DNA of 64,000 bases from Theocolax elegans (lineage: Eukaryota; Arthropoda; Insecta; Hymenoptera; Cerocephalidae), in contig CM047430.1 of assembly GCA_026168455.1 (NCBI GenBank), forward strand, positions 8,075,507 through 8,139,506, read 5' to 3'. Each line of letters opens with the position of its first letter. The stretch's first letter is position 1. The notes under the pieces are model-generated. The model had not been told where the DNA came from and did no database searches. It saw only the letters and a list, made by a program, of their open reading frames with translations. The translations under genes and the position numbers were made by a program. Below, one piece after another: positions 10,662-21,830 of this stretch.

Positions 10662-11299
10662 TTATCTTTTCTTTTGCACGTAGACGCATTGATGGTCGTC
10701 TTCGGAAAAGATTGTTGTACGGAATCGACAATTATCAGGTGTATCCTGCTTCAAATCGAGTAAGAGGTAACCGTAGGGTTGACTAATCGCGTCTTCGTAC
10801 GCTTCCCGTATGAATCGCGGATCTTCGGGACAGATTTGACGAGCGAGGTGGTGTATCTGAGCGCGATCGCGTAAGTTTCGAAATAGTACGATGTAGTGCG
10901 TATTTAGGGATATGTCGCGCTGTCCCTTACCCTGATGAAAAATGTTTTGAGTTATAAATATCACGCTCAAATTGTTGTGATGACTCCCTTTGTAAATAAA
11001 TTAACGATCGCGCCTCCATCCGTCGATGATTCTCTCATCAAATCGTCGATAATTATCAATTTCGATCGAGGATCGTTTGCGTAGTCACTGATTTGCGGTA
11101 ATCCTTCTCGAAATTCTATTTGCTTTCCCAAATCTCTGTATCCCGGTTGCCATTCGGCGTAATACAAAATTTTACGATCGATTCGTGTATCGCACATTCG
11201 CTCGAGATTTTTGAGAAATTTTTTAACAAACACTGTCTTTCCACAACCTGTGGGACTACTTAGTATCGCTGTAAATGGATGTTTCCATCTCGTGTCCAT
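10662..11299 (-). pseudogene. A32/FtsK-HerA packaging ATPase, copy 1 (frameshifted)
   Basis: A genome-packaging ATPase of the Polinton/NCLDV A32 type. Walker A is SSPTGCGKT near residue 15, Walker B is KLIIIDDLM, and the sensor segment is VIFITQNIFHQGKG. The ATG at 11297-11299 is in frame with the N-terminal RWKHPFTAI. A run of three T at about 10987-10991 is one base shorter than in copy 2, which shifts the frame after LFTKG. The rest (10662-10970) is otherwise open. Such ATPases pump DNA into capsids. The second copy at 11831-12514 has a different lesion. Confidence 0.85.
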
Positions 11300-11594
11300 G
11301 ATGACAACTGATCACATGTATGTGAAAATGAAGTATTCGTACCGTGAATCTCGTACCTCGAACGAGGAGCTGGCGAACCGCAGTGGGGCCCCCGCGCGCA
11401 ACCGCTTACGAGCGTTTTGCGATCGAGCTCGTACGACATCGCGCCCCGCTCGTGTACACGCGCCCAACAACCTCGAGCTACAGCACATATGATCTTATGT
11501 CTCGTTGAGCGATTCAGACATTTGATAGAAATACAAAATTAATTTATAATAATTTAATGAAATTTACAATTAGTCGATTAATATTTATTCTCGG

Positions 11595-11831
11595 TTAAGC
11601 TAGTTTTCTCAAAACAGTTGTGTGTTTACGTAATTGGGACTTGTGTTTCTTACTAAGTGGTACGTTTCCAGCTAACACATTCAATGCGCACTCGCAAATA
11701 TGTTTTATCAGTTTAGGATCTGCTTTGTTGAGTAAAGCCTTTCGTTGCTCGTCTTTCAAATGGTACAGAGCCCGTAAAATTACTGTAACTTTATTACTGA
11801 AAGATGAGTGTTGACGACTTTTCGACGCCAT
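11595..11831 (-). CDS. small basic core-like protein, copy 2 (lacks tail)
   Basis: A 78-residue frame from the ATG at 11829-11831, which overlaps the ATPase stop as TAATG. The sequence is Lys/Arg-rich with a helical ECALNVLAGNVPLSKKHK segment and ends RKLA. It is a recurrent Polinton protein of unknown biochemical role, plausibly a DNA-binding or virion core protein. The hydrophobic tail that belongs to it lies 1.1 kb away in copy 1 because of the tandem duplication, so this copy is truncated. Confidence 0.6.
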   Translation of the reverse strand: MASKSRQHSSFSNKVTVILRALYHLKDEQRKALLNKADPKLIKHICECALNVLAGNVPLSKKHKSQLRKHTTVLRKLA

Positions 11832-12514
11832 TACACCGACACGATTGGTACGCAGTTTGTAAAGTCGCTGAGTTTTATCTTTTTCTTTTGCACGTAGACG
11901 CATTGATGGTCGTCTTCGGAAAAGATTGTTGTACGGAATCGACAATTATCAGGTGTATCCTGCTTCAAATCGAGTAAGAGGTAACCGTAGGGTTGACTAA
12001 TCGCGTCTTCGTACGCTTCCCGTATGAATCGCGGATCTTCGGGACAGATTTGACGAGCGAGGTGGTGTATCTGAGCGCGATCGCGTAAGTTTCGAAATAG
12101 TACGATGTAGTGCGTATTTAGGGATATGTCGCGCTGTCCCTTACCCTGATGAAAAATGTTTTGAGTTATAAATATCACGCTCAAATTGTTGTGATGACTC
12201 CCTTTTGTAAATAAATTAACGATCGCGCCTCCATCCGTCGATGATTCTCTCATCAAATCGTCGATAATTATCAATTTCGATCGAGGATCGTTTGCGTAGT
12301 CACTGATTTGCGGTAATCCTTCTCGAAATTCTATTTGCTTTCCCAAATCTCTGTATCCCGGTTGTCATACGGCGTAATACAAAATTTTACGATCGATTCG
12401 TGTATCGCACATTCGCTCGAGATTTTTAAGAAATTTTTTAACAAACACTGTCTTTCCACAACCTGTGGGACCACTCAGTATCGCTGTAAATGGATGTTTC
12501 CATCTCGTATTCAT
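11831..12514 (-). pseudogene. A32/FtsK-HerA packaging ATPase, copy 2 (nonsense)
   Basis: The same ATPase as 10662-11299, starting at the ATG at 12512-12514. Walker A (TGCGKT) and Walker B (IIIDDLM) are both encoded. The frameshift of copy 1 is absent, but a TGA at 12365-12367 replaces the Trp codon of copy 1 (TGG). The C-terminal end differs because an A-run (12 bases upstream of the basic gene) has one extra base, giving a longer tail up to the TAATG overlap. Either copy alone is dead, by different mutations. Confidence 0.85.
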
Positions 12515-12806
12515 GATGGCGACTGATCACATGTATGAGAAAATGAAGTATTCGTACCGTAAATCTCATACCTCGGACGAGGAGCTCGCGAACCGCAGTG
12601 GGACCCCCGCGCGCAATCGCTTACGAGCGTTTTGCGATCGAGCTCGTCTACGTTCGCGCGGTCAAACGAGCTCGTACGACATCGCGCCCCGCTCGTGTAC
12701 ACGCGCCCAACAACCTCGAGCTATCGCAGAGATGATCTTATGTCTCGTTGAGCGATTCAGACATTTGATAGAAATACATAATTAATTTATAATAATTTAA
12801 TGAAAT

Positions 12807-13385
12807 TTATAATTAATAAAACGCGTATTTTTTTTACGTTGTACGTCGTCGTTAGAAAGTGAAAATAAAAAATGTAAGGTGAATGTAAGAGAGTGAAATG
12901 GGTAAAAATATCTTTCATCAAATCGTTTATTAACAAGTAGAGTTGATACATCGATCAATTTTTCTAATTACATTTTTTTTATAATTATCTTTTTTTTACA
13001 CATTCTGATGGTATTAATAGAAAAATTTTCGGAGTACTTTTTCCATTGAGATTTTGTGTGGATACCGTCTTTCTTTCCCTCCTTTTTAACAATTAGTGGT
13101 ATCTGATCTGGTTTACTCTTATTTTGACCCATTTTGGATTACGAAAAATGAAATTTAGTAACTTTGGAGTGTCAAGTTTGGAACAGGTATTATTTGATTC
13201 TGCGTAAATTACAGACCGTTGATTGCATCGGATGTAAAAGTTTACTATCTCTTTCTCCCAACTCGTTGTAAGGCGTACGTCCTCTTGCAGGAGTCCATGC
13301 ACGTGTGGATGTACAAAGTAAAATGATGCTTGTAATTTATCTCAACAATGTTTATAGTTCTTGCCATCAACCTTCTTGATTCTGG
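12807..13385 (-). other. intergenic Polinton DNA with a weak ORF
   Basis: The interval is AT-rich near 12810-13090. A 69-residue minus-strand frame (13093-13302) has patches that look protein-like (SWEKEIVNFYIRC) but no family I recognise. It sits downstream of the polymerase, where some Polintons carry a further gene. It could be a degraded gene, including a lost protease, but nothing visible proves that. Confidence 0.35.
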
Positions 13386-16300
13386 TCAGCATTTGTATCC
13401 ATACGGGTAAGTTTTATACAGGTTCACAAATCTTCTTTTACCGTAAACAGATTTACAGGTTTTCGTCTCGTCCTGCGTTACGACGTCGTGAAAACGCGTT
13501 CTTCTAATAGCCGATGAAGTTAACGTTATCTCATTCGTACTTGCAGTGATCATTTCCCGTATACTATCATAGTTCACTCTTTGACTGTTTGTATAATTTA
13601 AACGAATTCCTTTTACTTTACACATGCATTCTTCGCCATTTGGAGTTTTGTACTTGTACGCGTAAAATTTCGGCCCCCCTGAAATAAAAGATGTAATGTA
13701 GGTTCCTATTCGTTTGTCAGCCAATTCATCGGTAAGATCACCGAGCATGTTACCGAGCGGTAAATCTTTATCACTATTTCTACTCACATAGAGTACAGAG
13801 TCAGTGTCGTAGTAGAGAACGCGTTCTCCTAATTCGTTCAAGTACCCAAATAATTTCAGACGGGCTTGAGATGTCGTGAAAGCAGCAACGACTACGCTCG
13901 TAGTGTGTGATGGTTTGAGAGAATCACTTTTATATTGCCAATTTACGTACAGTGTATCATCGTTTACGGGCAAAATTGAATTCACATCAATTTCTACACT
14001 GGTAAGCAGCTCTACCAATCTCTGCGGTTGTGTAATCACCTCCGTTTTCGGCTTATTTTCACGCTGAGCCAACTTACCCCACAGAGAATTTAAAGATAAT
14101 TTTGCCACGGATCTTAATCCGGGGTTAAACTTAATGCTACTTTTGTTTAATCGTATACCTTCTTTACGCTCAATATTTGTTATATACTGTTTCTTTACCT
14201 CATCGGTAACACAGTCTGGTGGATATCCTGAAGCTTCGTTTTTATCTTTGTAATGCCCATCTATATATCGTGCAAATATATCACCATTCTGCGTTTTAGG
14301 GTCATACTGTGTCATTTTAGATTGCCAAATTTCGTGTACTGCATGAACAACGTAGCCTAATTCGACAGCTTTTCTAACTTCTTCGGATACCCAAGTTCCT
14401 TGCAGAAGTCGTTCTAGCGGATCTTCATGAGGGCAATCAGTTTGTGTCATTTCTTCGAAACACGAGCGACACAATGGGAAAATTAGTTTACCATGCATTC
14501 TCACAGGAAAAACTGGATGGTACAAATTTCTCGGAGGTAACACATCGCACATAATCAATCCGTCGCCTTTTGATACATCGAGTGTGTGCCCTATAAGTTT
14601 TTGACGTTCTTCTACCCCTACATACTATTTTGGATGACCTATGGGATATTTTCCTCTTTTACATATGTACGGATAGAGTGAGCAAACATTAACGTATTTA
14701 ATCTTTTCCTCTTCATTACAGTCGTATACTTTGACCGTGTTACCCGTACGTCCACCAAAGAAAGCATCATGGGGATCTAGTGATTTCCGATCTAATAAAT
14801 TACTTATTTGTCGTAGAAATTGTTTCATTTCTTCACTTTCGGAAACTTTCTTCTTAAATACACACTCCCAAATTTCGATTAATTCATAATTACCGGCTCT
14901 GATTTTTTCAGAACTGACTTTGGTTTTTTCGAATCTATCATCCATCGATTGACCGTCCGATAAAATTTCATCTCTATTTATTTTGTAACATCGCGGACAG
15001 CCATGCCAATAGCATCCATGGAATTGGAGAACTATACCATTATAGGTTTCATGTTCAGTGGAAATACAGTAACCGTCCACTAGAATACCCTCTATTATTT
15101 TCTTTTCTCGGCAGCGACCAGCGTGTGCAATTTCTCTGTTTAATTCCTTTTTCTCCATCCTATATAACCACTGGATCGCTTTGATAGATTGATTATGTGC
15201 ACGTCGGTACCCTCATATTGGAATTATGCCTATCTGTTTCTTCCTTAAAAAATTCTTTCTATAAACATGCATGCATGCCGAAGCATACAGTTGGTTTGAT
15301 ACGACCGCTACGTTTCTCCACAAGATATTTAAATATAAATTGAGCATCAAACCCTTGAGAATTGTGGGCAATACAGACAACTTTTTTGAATATTTTTCGA
15401 GGAGTCAAAGCGAGTTCAACCAGTTCTTTGACAGGATCTGTTTTAAATATATATTCGCGTATACTACATTGCACACATCTGTTTGAAATATTGACATCTT
15501 CAAGGCAAAAGCTGCAAACTTGCTTCACTACGCACAGATTTGAAACATGTATTTTTTTATTAACGTCACCCAATACAGATAATGTTTGCTCTGTTTCGAA
15601 ATCATAAAATAAGAAAATCGTTCTTAAAGTTTTCTTATCGCGTTTGATATATTGAACGTAACAAAACTAGTCACTTGGTAATCGTTCGTTACAAGTTATG
15701 CAATATACAATACCACATTCGTGTTTTTCTTTACGACTACATACACGAACCGTTTTGCAGTAAGATTGACAAACTTGAATAACCTTACAAACATTAAGAT
15801 TCTTCTTGAATGATTCATCTTTGCGGTGATTATTGAAACATACTTTACCGAAGAAACTTCTAAGACACATTGCACATTTTTTTAAAATTTCATTGGGATC
15901 GCATGGTTGAATTTGCATACACTTATAGCATCTGCGAGAACACCTATGATCTTCAACGTTTCTGTAACTTTGATTGCATGGTATGCAGTAACCCCTACTA
16001 CCGCTAGCACGTATCAAATTTAGAATCGGTTGGTAACGATTTGACGATTCGTAGTACATGATACGTACAAAGTGAGTAATGTTTTTATGTGTATCAATCA
16101 CGAATTTCGTACCATCATAAACAGGGCGTTCACCACGTCCGAAATTTTGAAAATTGTATACTAATGACAACACCACGATCAGCAAAAAATTCTTGAAAAT
16201 GATGAATTTCATTTATTCCGCATCCGGTAGCAGGTATCGCGACCTGCGCTAAAGCTACTAGTTCTACAGCGGCTTTCTTTTGTAGAGGTTTGCTAGAATT

Positions 16301-16629
16301 TCTGATAGCTGTCCAATACTCGTGTAGTTGTCCCGAACGTATCTGTCCTCTAACCACATAAGCCAATGCTGTTACTAGAGACCGAGGTAAACAAAAAATA
16401 TCATCGTTCCTTATAGTCAAAATTGATTTTTTAAGTACACATTGCTCTGTTAACCTAACTCGACCGCGGCCCAAAACATTCCGGACAATATTCTCTTCCT
16501 TGAACTTCCATTCCATCCAATCCATACGGTTTTCGATAATGAAACGTTGTGACGATTCATTTACTACGTCTGGTGAACCTTCACCTTTCTGGAAAACGCC
16601 ACCTTTGTAAATGAAATTAAATTCAATTT
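13386..16629 (-). pseudogene. protein-primed type DNA polymerase B of Polinton
   Basis: The replication polymerase, read over at least five frames. The N-terminal part (16130-16629) has GCGINEIHHFQ. A Cys/His-rich zinc-binding region follows (15667-16212, several CxxC pairs). Exo I FYDFETEQT lies at about 15583-15610 and Exo II AHNSQGFDAQF at about 15320. Palm motif A is VNVCSLYP (14625-15158), motif B is NSLWGKLA, and motif C is YYDTDSVLYV (13386-14558). Motif A carries Asn where the catalytic Asp normally stands. A TAG at 14625-14627 interrupts the frame right after motif A, and there are frameshifts near 15200, 15600-15660 and 16130-16210. The gene is clearly dead. No ATG is visible at the N-terminus; the frame opens after a stop at about 16629. 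Confidence 0.9.
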
Positions 16630-16918
16630 ATAATGTTTAAAACAAATGTGTCGAGATAAAGAATAATACGTAAAATCATCGTCAACGTAAGAAGTATCGC
16701 TACAATTCGAGCAGGAGGTGGTGCTAGATGAATATTCGTTATCATCATGCGTATCGATGATTCGACTGGTCGATGGTATTGGATCTGCTTCAAACGATGA
16801 GGTCGGCTGATTATATTTAATTTCTTCTATACCGTTGTTGTTTGTATTGACAATTCATAATATCATTATCTTCTTCAACATCATCGTCCATTTCTTTAAG
16901 TGCTAAAATATATAAATT
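16630..16918 (-). other. polymerase 5' region remnant
   Basis: The minus strand keeps a protein-like acidic stretch with PSTSRIIDTHDDN and a CSNCS pair in a frame different from the polymerase frame below it. This fits the start of the polymerase polypeptide displaced by a frameshift. It could instead be a separate small gene. Confidence 0.35.
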
Positions 16919-17278
16919 TTAAGTATCCAATAATAAAATCTTTTTACAAGATCTAGTAAAATACGTACCGGCGCGGTGTATAATATTCCTGAATTCAGAG
17001 TTGTTATGAAGATTCCTGTCTCTCAACACACGTATAATTATTGATCTGATAATTTCATTATCGAACAACCCTACTTTTAACATATGTTCAATCGTACCGC
17101 TGGTACATAATGATACCAAAGACCGTAATTTTTTTAACAAAACGTTGGTAGAAAAAGTCTTTAGATTATCTCTGCGCATATTCTTACTGATTGTGCGAAT
17201 CATTGGTTCGCGTACAATCGCTATACGTAAAACACAATTGAGAACACTGAGAACATGAATCTTAGATATTTGATCCAT
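16919..17278 (-). CDS. unknown Polinton ORF, 119 aa
   Basis: An open frame from an ATG at 17276-17278, upstream of the polymerase. It is helix-rich with many Ile/Leu/Arg residues (SIIIRVLRDRN, LLKKLRSLVSL). It has no motif I recognise, no signal peptide and no zinc ligands. Its position at the head of the minus-strand gene string suggests an early or accessory gene, but that is inference. Confidence 0.4.
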   Translation of the reverse strand: MDQISKIHVLSVLNCVLRIAIVREPMIRTISKNMRRDNLKTFSTNVLLKKLRSLVSLCTSGTIEHMLKVGLFDNEIIRSIIIRVLRDRNLHNNSEFRNIIHRAGTYFTRSCKKILLLDT

Positions 17279-17280
17279 GA

Positions 17281-17921
17281 TGCACTTTCAGCGGAGTACA
17301 CAGTATACTGTCTGCGAAAAAACTGTGTCCTCTTATACAATTACCCAGTTGTGAATGGTGGGGGAGTAATATCTAAAAAGTATGTGTCTACTACTACATA
17401 TTACTGACAAAAAATGCATTTCACCATATTTTAGAAATTCTTTGAATCTCATACATAAATAACGTGGTAAACTACAGATCGATGCGAAAATCGAATCGGT
17501 TAAACTCACGTTTGTTTCGCATCATCATCATGAATTAAATGTCAGATCGTGCAAGAGATGTGGTAAATTTTAAAAACATAAATGCGCAGATATTAGATAC
17601 GCTTTGAAACTAGATAAATAATATTAAATCAAACGCGTGCTACGTTGACATTTGCCTATGAAAAAGAAATGAAAATGAAAACACGTGCAAGTATATAGTT
17701 TCTTATAAAATGCTAAACATTGTTTTGATGTTTTATTATTAGATTAAAAACAACACGATGACGTTTGATGTAAAAAATTTACCCTCCCAACCAGTTTCAT
17801 TTATATTTCTATACAAGTATGGGTCAAATTACGCGAGAGCATCCTCGCTAATGTTGAAGCTTGTTAAAATTTGCTTTAGTTGCAAAATTAAAAGAACGAT
17901 GTATAAAGTTCAGTTTCGACG
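17281..17921. other. AT-rich Polinton spacer
   Basis: No convincing gene. A plus-strand ORF at 17758-18015 overlaps the better candidate starting at 17922 and shows no motif. The spacer may hold divergent promoters for the minus-strand string and the right-end ORF. Confidence 0.4.
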
Positions 17922-18134
17922 ATGTTACCGGAGGAGAAAGACGTTTGTCTCGGAGATATATCGAGAGAACAAGAATCGGTTATTGAGTGTTCCCGAACAA
18001 GTGTTCAACCGATAGATCCGGAATTGCATAGTGTTTTAACTTTTCGACGTTTACGCCCATACCCGATTGATTTGCGTGAACAGTCCCATTCTTTAGTGCA
18101 AGTTATTCTGTTCGAAGACGGCAGGCGCTTTTAA
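17922..18134 (+). CDS. possible small right-end ORF of Polinton
   Basis: A 70-residue frame with an ATG in a fair context. It is acidic at its start (MLPEEKDVCLGDI) and contains VLTFRRLRPYPIDL. It is the only plus-strand candidate within the element. No family is recognised, and it may be chance. Confidence 0.3.
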   Translation: MLPEEKDVCLGDISREQESVIECSRTSVQPIDPELHSVLTFRRLRPYPIDLREQSHSLVQVILFEDGRRF

Positions 18135-18907
18135 AGATATTTATCGGTACACTTTATGTTAGTTGTAAAGCACCATAAAGTGGATGTGGATACAATACAT
18201 TGAAGACCGAAGACCTGTGTAGTGGTACGATAAAAAGTTTCGCGCGCAATTATCATGAACATTTTTGTCGGTGAATATTGGTCATTTATCGTGAGTACAT
18301 CCACCTTGGCTCGAGAATCTCGTGCGAGGAACGAGAGGTTTTTATACTAAAAGGTTTGTAAAATTATAATTAACGAATATAAGCACAAAAGAAAGCGTAA
18401 TTAAAATAATCACGCTGGAGAGTATACCGTTGTTATAAGCGGGCATCGCTATCGCGATGACTTACACCTCGCGCGAGCATCGATACCGCGATGACTCACC
18501 CGTAACACTATCCAACCATGAAAAAAGTGCGTTTTTTGGAAATTTGAAATTTTATTTTCGTGAGTGTATAGGCGACTCGGAACCATGCTGAGGCCATTTT
18601 GAATTTTTTTTATATCTCTTGCGGTTCCCGAGATAGACAAATTTACGGTTTCCAAAATTTATTTTTGCAGAAAACTTTTGACTACGATAGCTCGAGATTC
18701 GCAAGAGATATAAAAAAAAAAATCTCTTTCACAGTTCCACGTCCTCTACACACTTACAAAAAAAATTCAAATTTCCAAAAAACGATCTTTTTTTATTTAA
18801 CCCAGCTATGTTTATAAACATATCATGTAAGATCAATGACTCAGCGAAGACACGCTCGTCGGCGGCTCACCTAGGACAGACTGCACTTCCCCTTCTCCCC
18901 ACTGGGG
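18135..18907. repeat. Polinton right subterminal region with a small palindromic insert
   Basis: Repeated units based on CGATACCGCGATGACTCAC lie at about 18440-18505. At about 18525-18790, TTTTTTGGAAATTTGAA is matched in inverse orientation by TTCAAATTTCCAAAAAA, giving a MITE-like insert of about 265 bp. The latter explains why the right end no longer matches the left beyond 47 bp. Confidence 0.55.
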
Positions 18908-18954
18908 TCAAGGTCGGTCATGTTTTGACTGTCCATGGTGGCCGCATAACTACT
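18908..18954 (-). repeat. Polinton right terminal inverted repeat
   Basis: The reverse complement of 5383-5429 with one mismatch. It ends AACTACT and is followed directly by the AATAAT target duplication. Confidence 0.95.
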
Positions 18955-18960
18955 AATAAT

Positions 18961-20814
18961 ATTTTGATATGCCTACATTCTTAATATTTTACAGTTTTTG
19001 TATTAGACTGTTGGACGATAACAAGAGAGGAAGGCTCTGGCTTTAATAATAAAACCTCACCAGCTTTGTAATTATTTAAAGGTTTATTTAGTTAATGTAT
19101 ACTGGGGGGGGGGGTGCAGATGCGTCCGACCGTGTCGGGATCCGTGGCTCGAGTGAACGAGCGAGTAAAACACGCTCGCCGCGCCGACGTAAGCGTCGCT
19201 CTCCCCCACTCTTCGTTACTCACTTGGTAACCGTTTTAGAGAGAGAGACTATCACGTCTTATTTCCAACATAGACAATTATAGTTTTATGTCGTTGGTTT
19301 GTTTTTATCACTCGGAGATTTATCGATCTTCGCGAGTCAAATGAGAAGAGAAAAGGTGAAAAAACTTGTACTTCCCTTTTTGTAGCGTTTCGGTGGTTAA
19401 TGCGATCCTCTTCTGTCTGTATAAAATATATACAACATTTTTAGCATTTATATATACAACATTACAACATGGATAATATAAAACTAGAAAAAAATATAAG
19501 GAAAAATAGAAATTAAGATATACCTTCTAATATAAAAATGAATGTATATACAAATTACAGTGTTTACTTTAAAAGGTATATTATAATATCTTTTTTTTCT
19601 TATATTTTTTTTACAGTTTAAGTAATTTTTTATATAATTTTATACAGTCTGAGGACGGTGGCATCGACCACCGTAACGTTATAAAAAGGAAAGAATGTGT
19701 TAAATTTTCTTCACCTTTCCTTTTCTCATTTGACACGGACGGATCGATAAATTTCCAACAATCAATATCAATTGTAGTTTTAATGTAGTCTTATCTATAT
19801 AAAATAATATATTTTACTAATGTATTATTCGTATATAAATATATTTATATTCAAGCTATAAAATGTAAATATAATGTAATACACATTAAGGACAGTAATC
19901 ATCAATGCTTACTTTGATAATAATGGGAATGGTACTAATGCGACTGCCAGGAATCATATGAACAACGTTACAATAATTTTACTTCGAACACCGTTACAAA
20001 AATTACTTATATCCAACTTTGACCTTCAATTTTTTATTTCAGTAACCAATCTAAAACGGCTAGTATTTTTAGGTTGGGTAACTGCAATATTTACTATAAA
20101 ATTTATAGCAATTATTTTGCATTCATCGATCGCATGAGCAGATTGTCGAAACAAGCAAATGAGTGACTCGACCAGTTTTTATTTACATGTGAAAGTGGAT
20201 AGGTCCATAACGCTTTATTTTACGCGAGTTTATACATTGTTCTCATACTCTATACGAAGATTTTGTCAAAAGACGTATTTGATCGAAAAGTAAGAAGAGA
20301 ACCAAGTTATATTTTGTATTTTAATGTTTTTATTATAAAAAAATGTTAATTTGATGTAAAATCACTTTTATAGAATTTACATCTATTATGACCAATGTTG
20401 CCAGATAGAGGTATTTTTTCTTTGTTGCACTCACACAATATGACCTCATTTACATTAGATAATAGAGGACAAGAAAACCCTAAATGGTAACCCTGATTAT
20501 GACCATGCGGTTGTCAACGGCTTTTACTTTCATGGGGTAAGAACTTCGTCCGGTACCTTTGCGATATTTTGCCTAGTAATATTTCAAATGGTGAAATTTC
20601 TAAATCTTGGTTGTGAGGCTTCTTATTCTGAGGTTTTAAGACTACAGTATACCGAGACTATGGAACTGATGCGTCCGTCTGCATTTTCTGATGCATATTG
20701 GCGATATGTACTCATTTCTCCAACTTTGGTAGTTTCGCAGATAAGAAACTGCAAGCTGGAATTTGCAATTCGTAGTCTATCATAATGATAATATCATAAT
20801 AATAATATCAGGGT
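18961..20814. other. AT-rich interval with an inverted repeat
   Basis: Arms at about 19313-19440 and 19630-19755 are imperfect reverse complements (for example TTATCGATC...GTCAAATGAGAA and its inverse), so a degenerate foldback or MITE of about 0.45 kb lies here. A poly-G run at about 19104-19114 precedes a GC-rich patch. No gene is recognised. Confidence 0.55.
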
Positions 20815-21830
20815 TGCAAATAATTAATTACTTTTCTAATTCAATACCTACATTAATTAGTAATTACTTTTGTACTCAGTAATTAAATTTAATTTTAATT
20901 CTTAATTACTTTTATACTGAATAATTAAACTTTTTTTAATTAATAATTACTTTTGGATTGAGTAATTAAACTTTTTTTTAATTCTTAATTACTTTAATAC
21001 TGAGTAAATAAACGTTATTTTTATTATTAATTACCCTGAGTACTATAAACTTATGAGATACTTCGATTCAGAGAAAGAAGAATTAATAATTCTTAAGGAT
21101 TACTCATCAGTTTTAGAGCTATTCTCGAATATTTAATACTGCTTTACCATCATCAGCTCCAGTAGAGAGGCTTTTTTCGATTGCCACGCTTCTGGACAGT
21201 TCATTTCAAATGTAATTATTAATTTAAATAAGGTTTAATTACTCAGTCCTAAAGTATTTATTAATTAAAAAAATAGTTTAATTACTCAGTCAAAAAGTAA
21301 TTAATAATTAAAAAAGTTTAATTACTCAGTCCCAAAGTAATTATTCATTAAAAAAAAGTTTAATTACTCAGTACATAAATAATTAAGAATTAAAATAAAG
21401 TTTAATTACTCAATACATAAGTATTTTAGAATTTAAAAAAGTTTAATTACTCAGTTCAAAAGTATTTAAGAATTAAAAAAAAGATTAATTACTCTGTACA
21501 AAAGTAATTAATAATTAAAAGAAAGTTTAATTTCTCAGTACATAAATAATTAAGAATTAAAATAAAGTTTAATTACTCAATACATAAGTATTTAAGAATT
21601 TAAAAAAGTTTAATTACTCAGTTCAAAAGTATTTAAGTTTTAAAAAAAAAGATTAATTACTCTGTACAAAAGTAATTAAGAATTCAAATAAAGTTTAATT
21701 ACTTATTTGACAAGTAATTTGTAATTAAATGAAGTTTCAATACCCAGTCGAAAAGTAATTTCGGATTAATATGGAGTTTAATTATTAAGCCAAAAAGTAA
21801 TTACTAATTTAATTTTCTCGTAATTACAAT
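20815..21830. repeat. AT-rich minisatellite in inverted arrangement
   Basis: From about 21225 to 21810 a unit of about 42 bp built on AGTTTAATTACTCAGTACA plus AAGTAATTAAGAATTAAAA repeats about 14 times with drift. At 20815-21040 the same unit runs in the opposite direction. The spacer holds a hAT transposase scrap. Confidence 0.85.
21135..21185 (+). pseudogene. hAT transposase C-terminal scrap
   Basis: The plus frame reads NTALPSSAPVERLFSIA, matching the hAT dimerisation-domain signature (PSSAxVERxFS). Nothing else of the transposase is visible because the flanks are minisatellite. This suggests that the minisatellite palindrome is a non-autonomous hAT derivative or grew within one. Confidence 0.7.

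Larger units (their letters stand above)
10583..12806. repeat. tandem duplication of ATPase plus core-protein start
   Basis: Segment 10583 to about 11573 repeats at 11797 to about 12806 in direct orientation with a 1,214-bp offset and few differences. The 219 bp between them (11578-11796) is the middle of the small basic gene. A simple model is duplication of a 1.2-kb unit followed by loss of that middle part from copy 1. Copy 2 also has about 28 bp more in the ATPase 5' region, flanked by GAGCTCGT direct repeats, which fits a slippage deletion in copy 1. Confidence 0.9.
5383..18954 (-). mobile_element. Polinton/Maverick, full-length, decayed
   Basis: The element is 13,572 bp. It starts AGTAGTTATGCGGC and ends GCCGCATAACTACT, and is flanked on both sides by AATAAT (5377-5382 and 18955-18960), the 6-bp duplication typical of Polintons. 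Minus-strand genes include type B DNA polymerase, chromodomain integrase, HerA/FtsK-type packaging ATPase, capsid-type proteins and a phospholipase A2. This gene set plus inverted repeats and 6-bp duplication is diagnostic. I found no adenovirus-type cysteine protease. Many frames carry stops or frameshifts, and the ATPase region is tandemly duplicated. The AG...CT termini fit the family. Confidence 0.95.
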
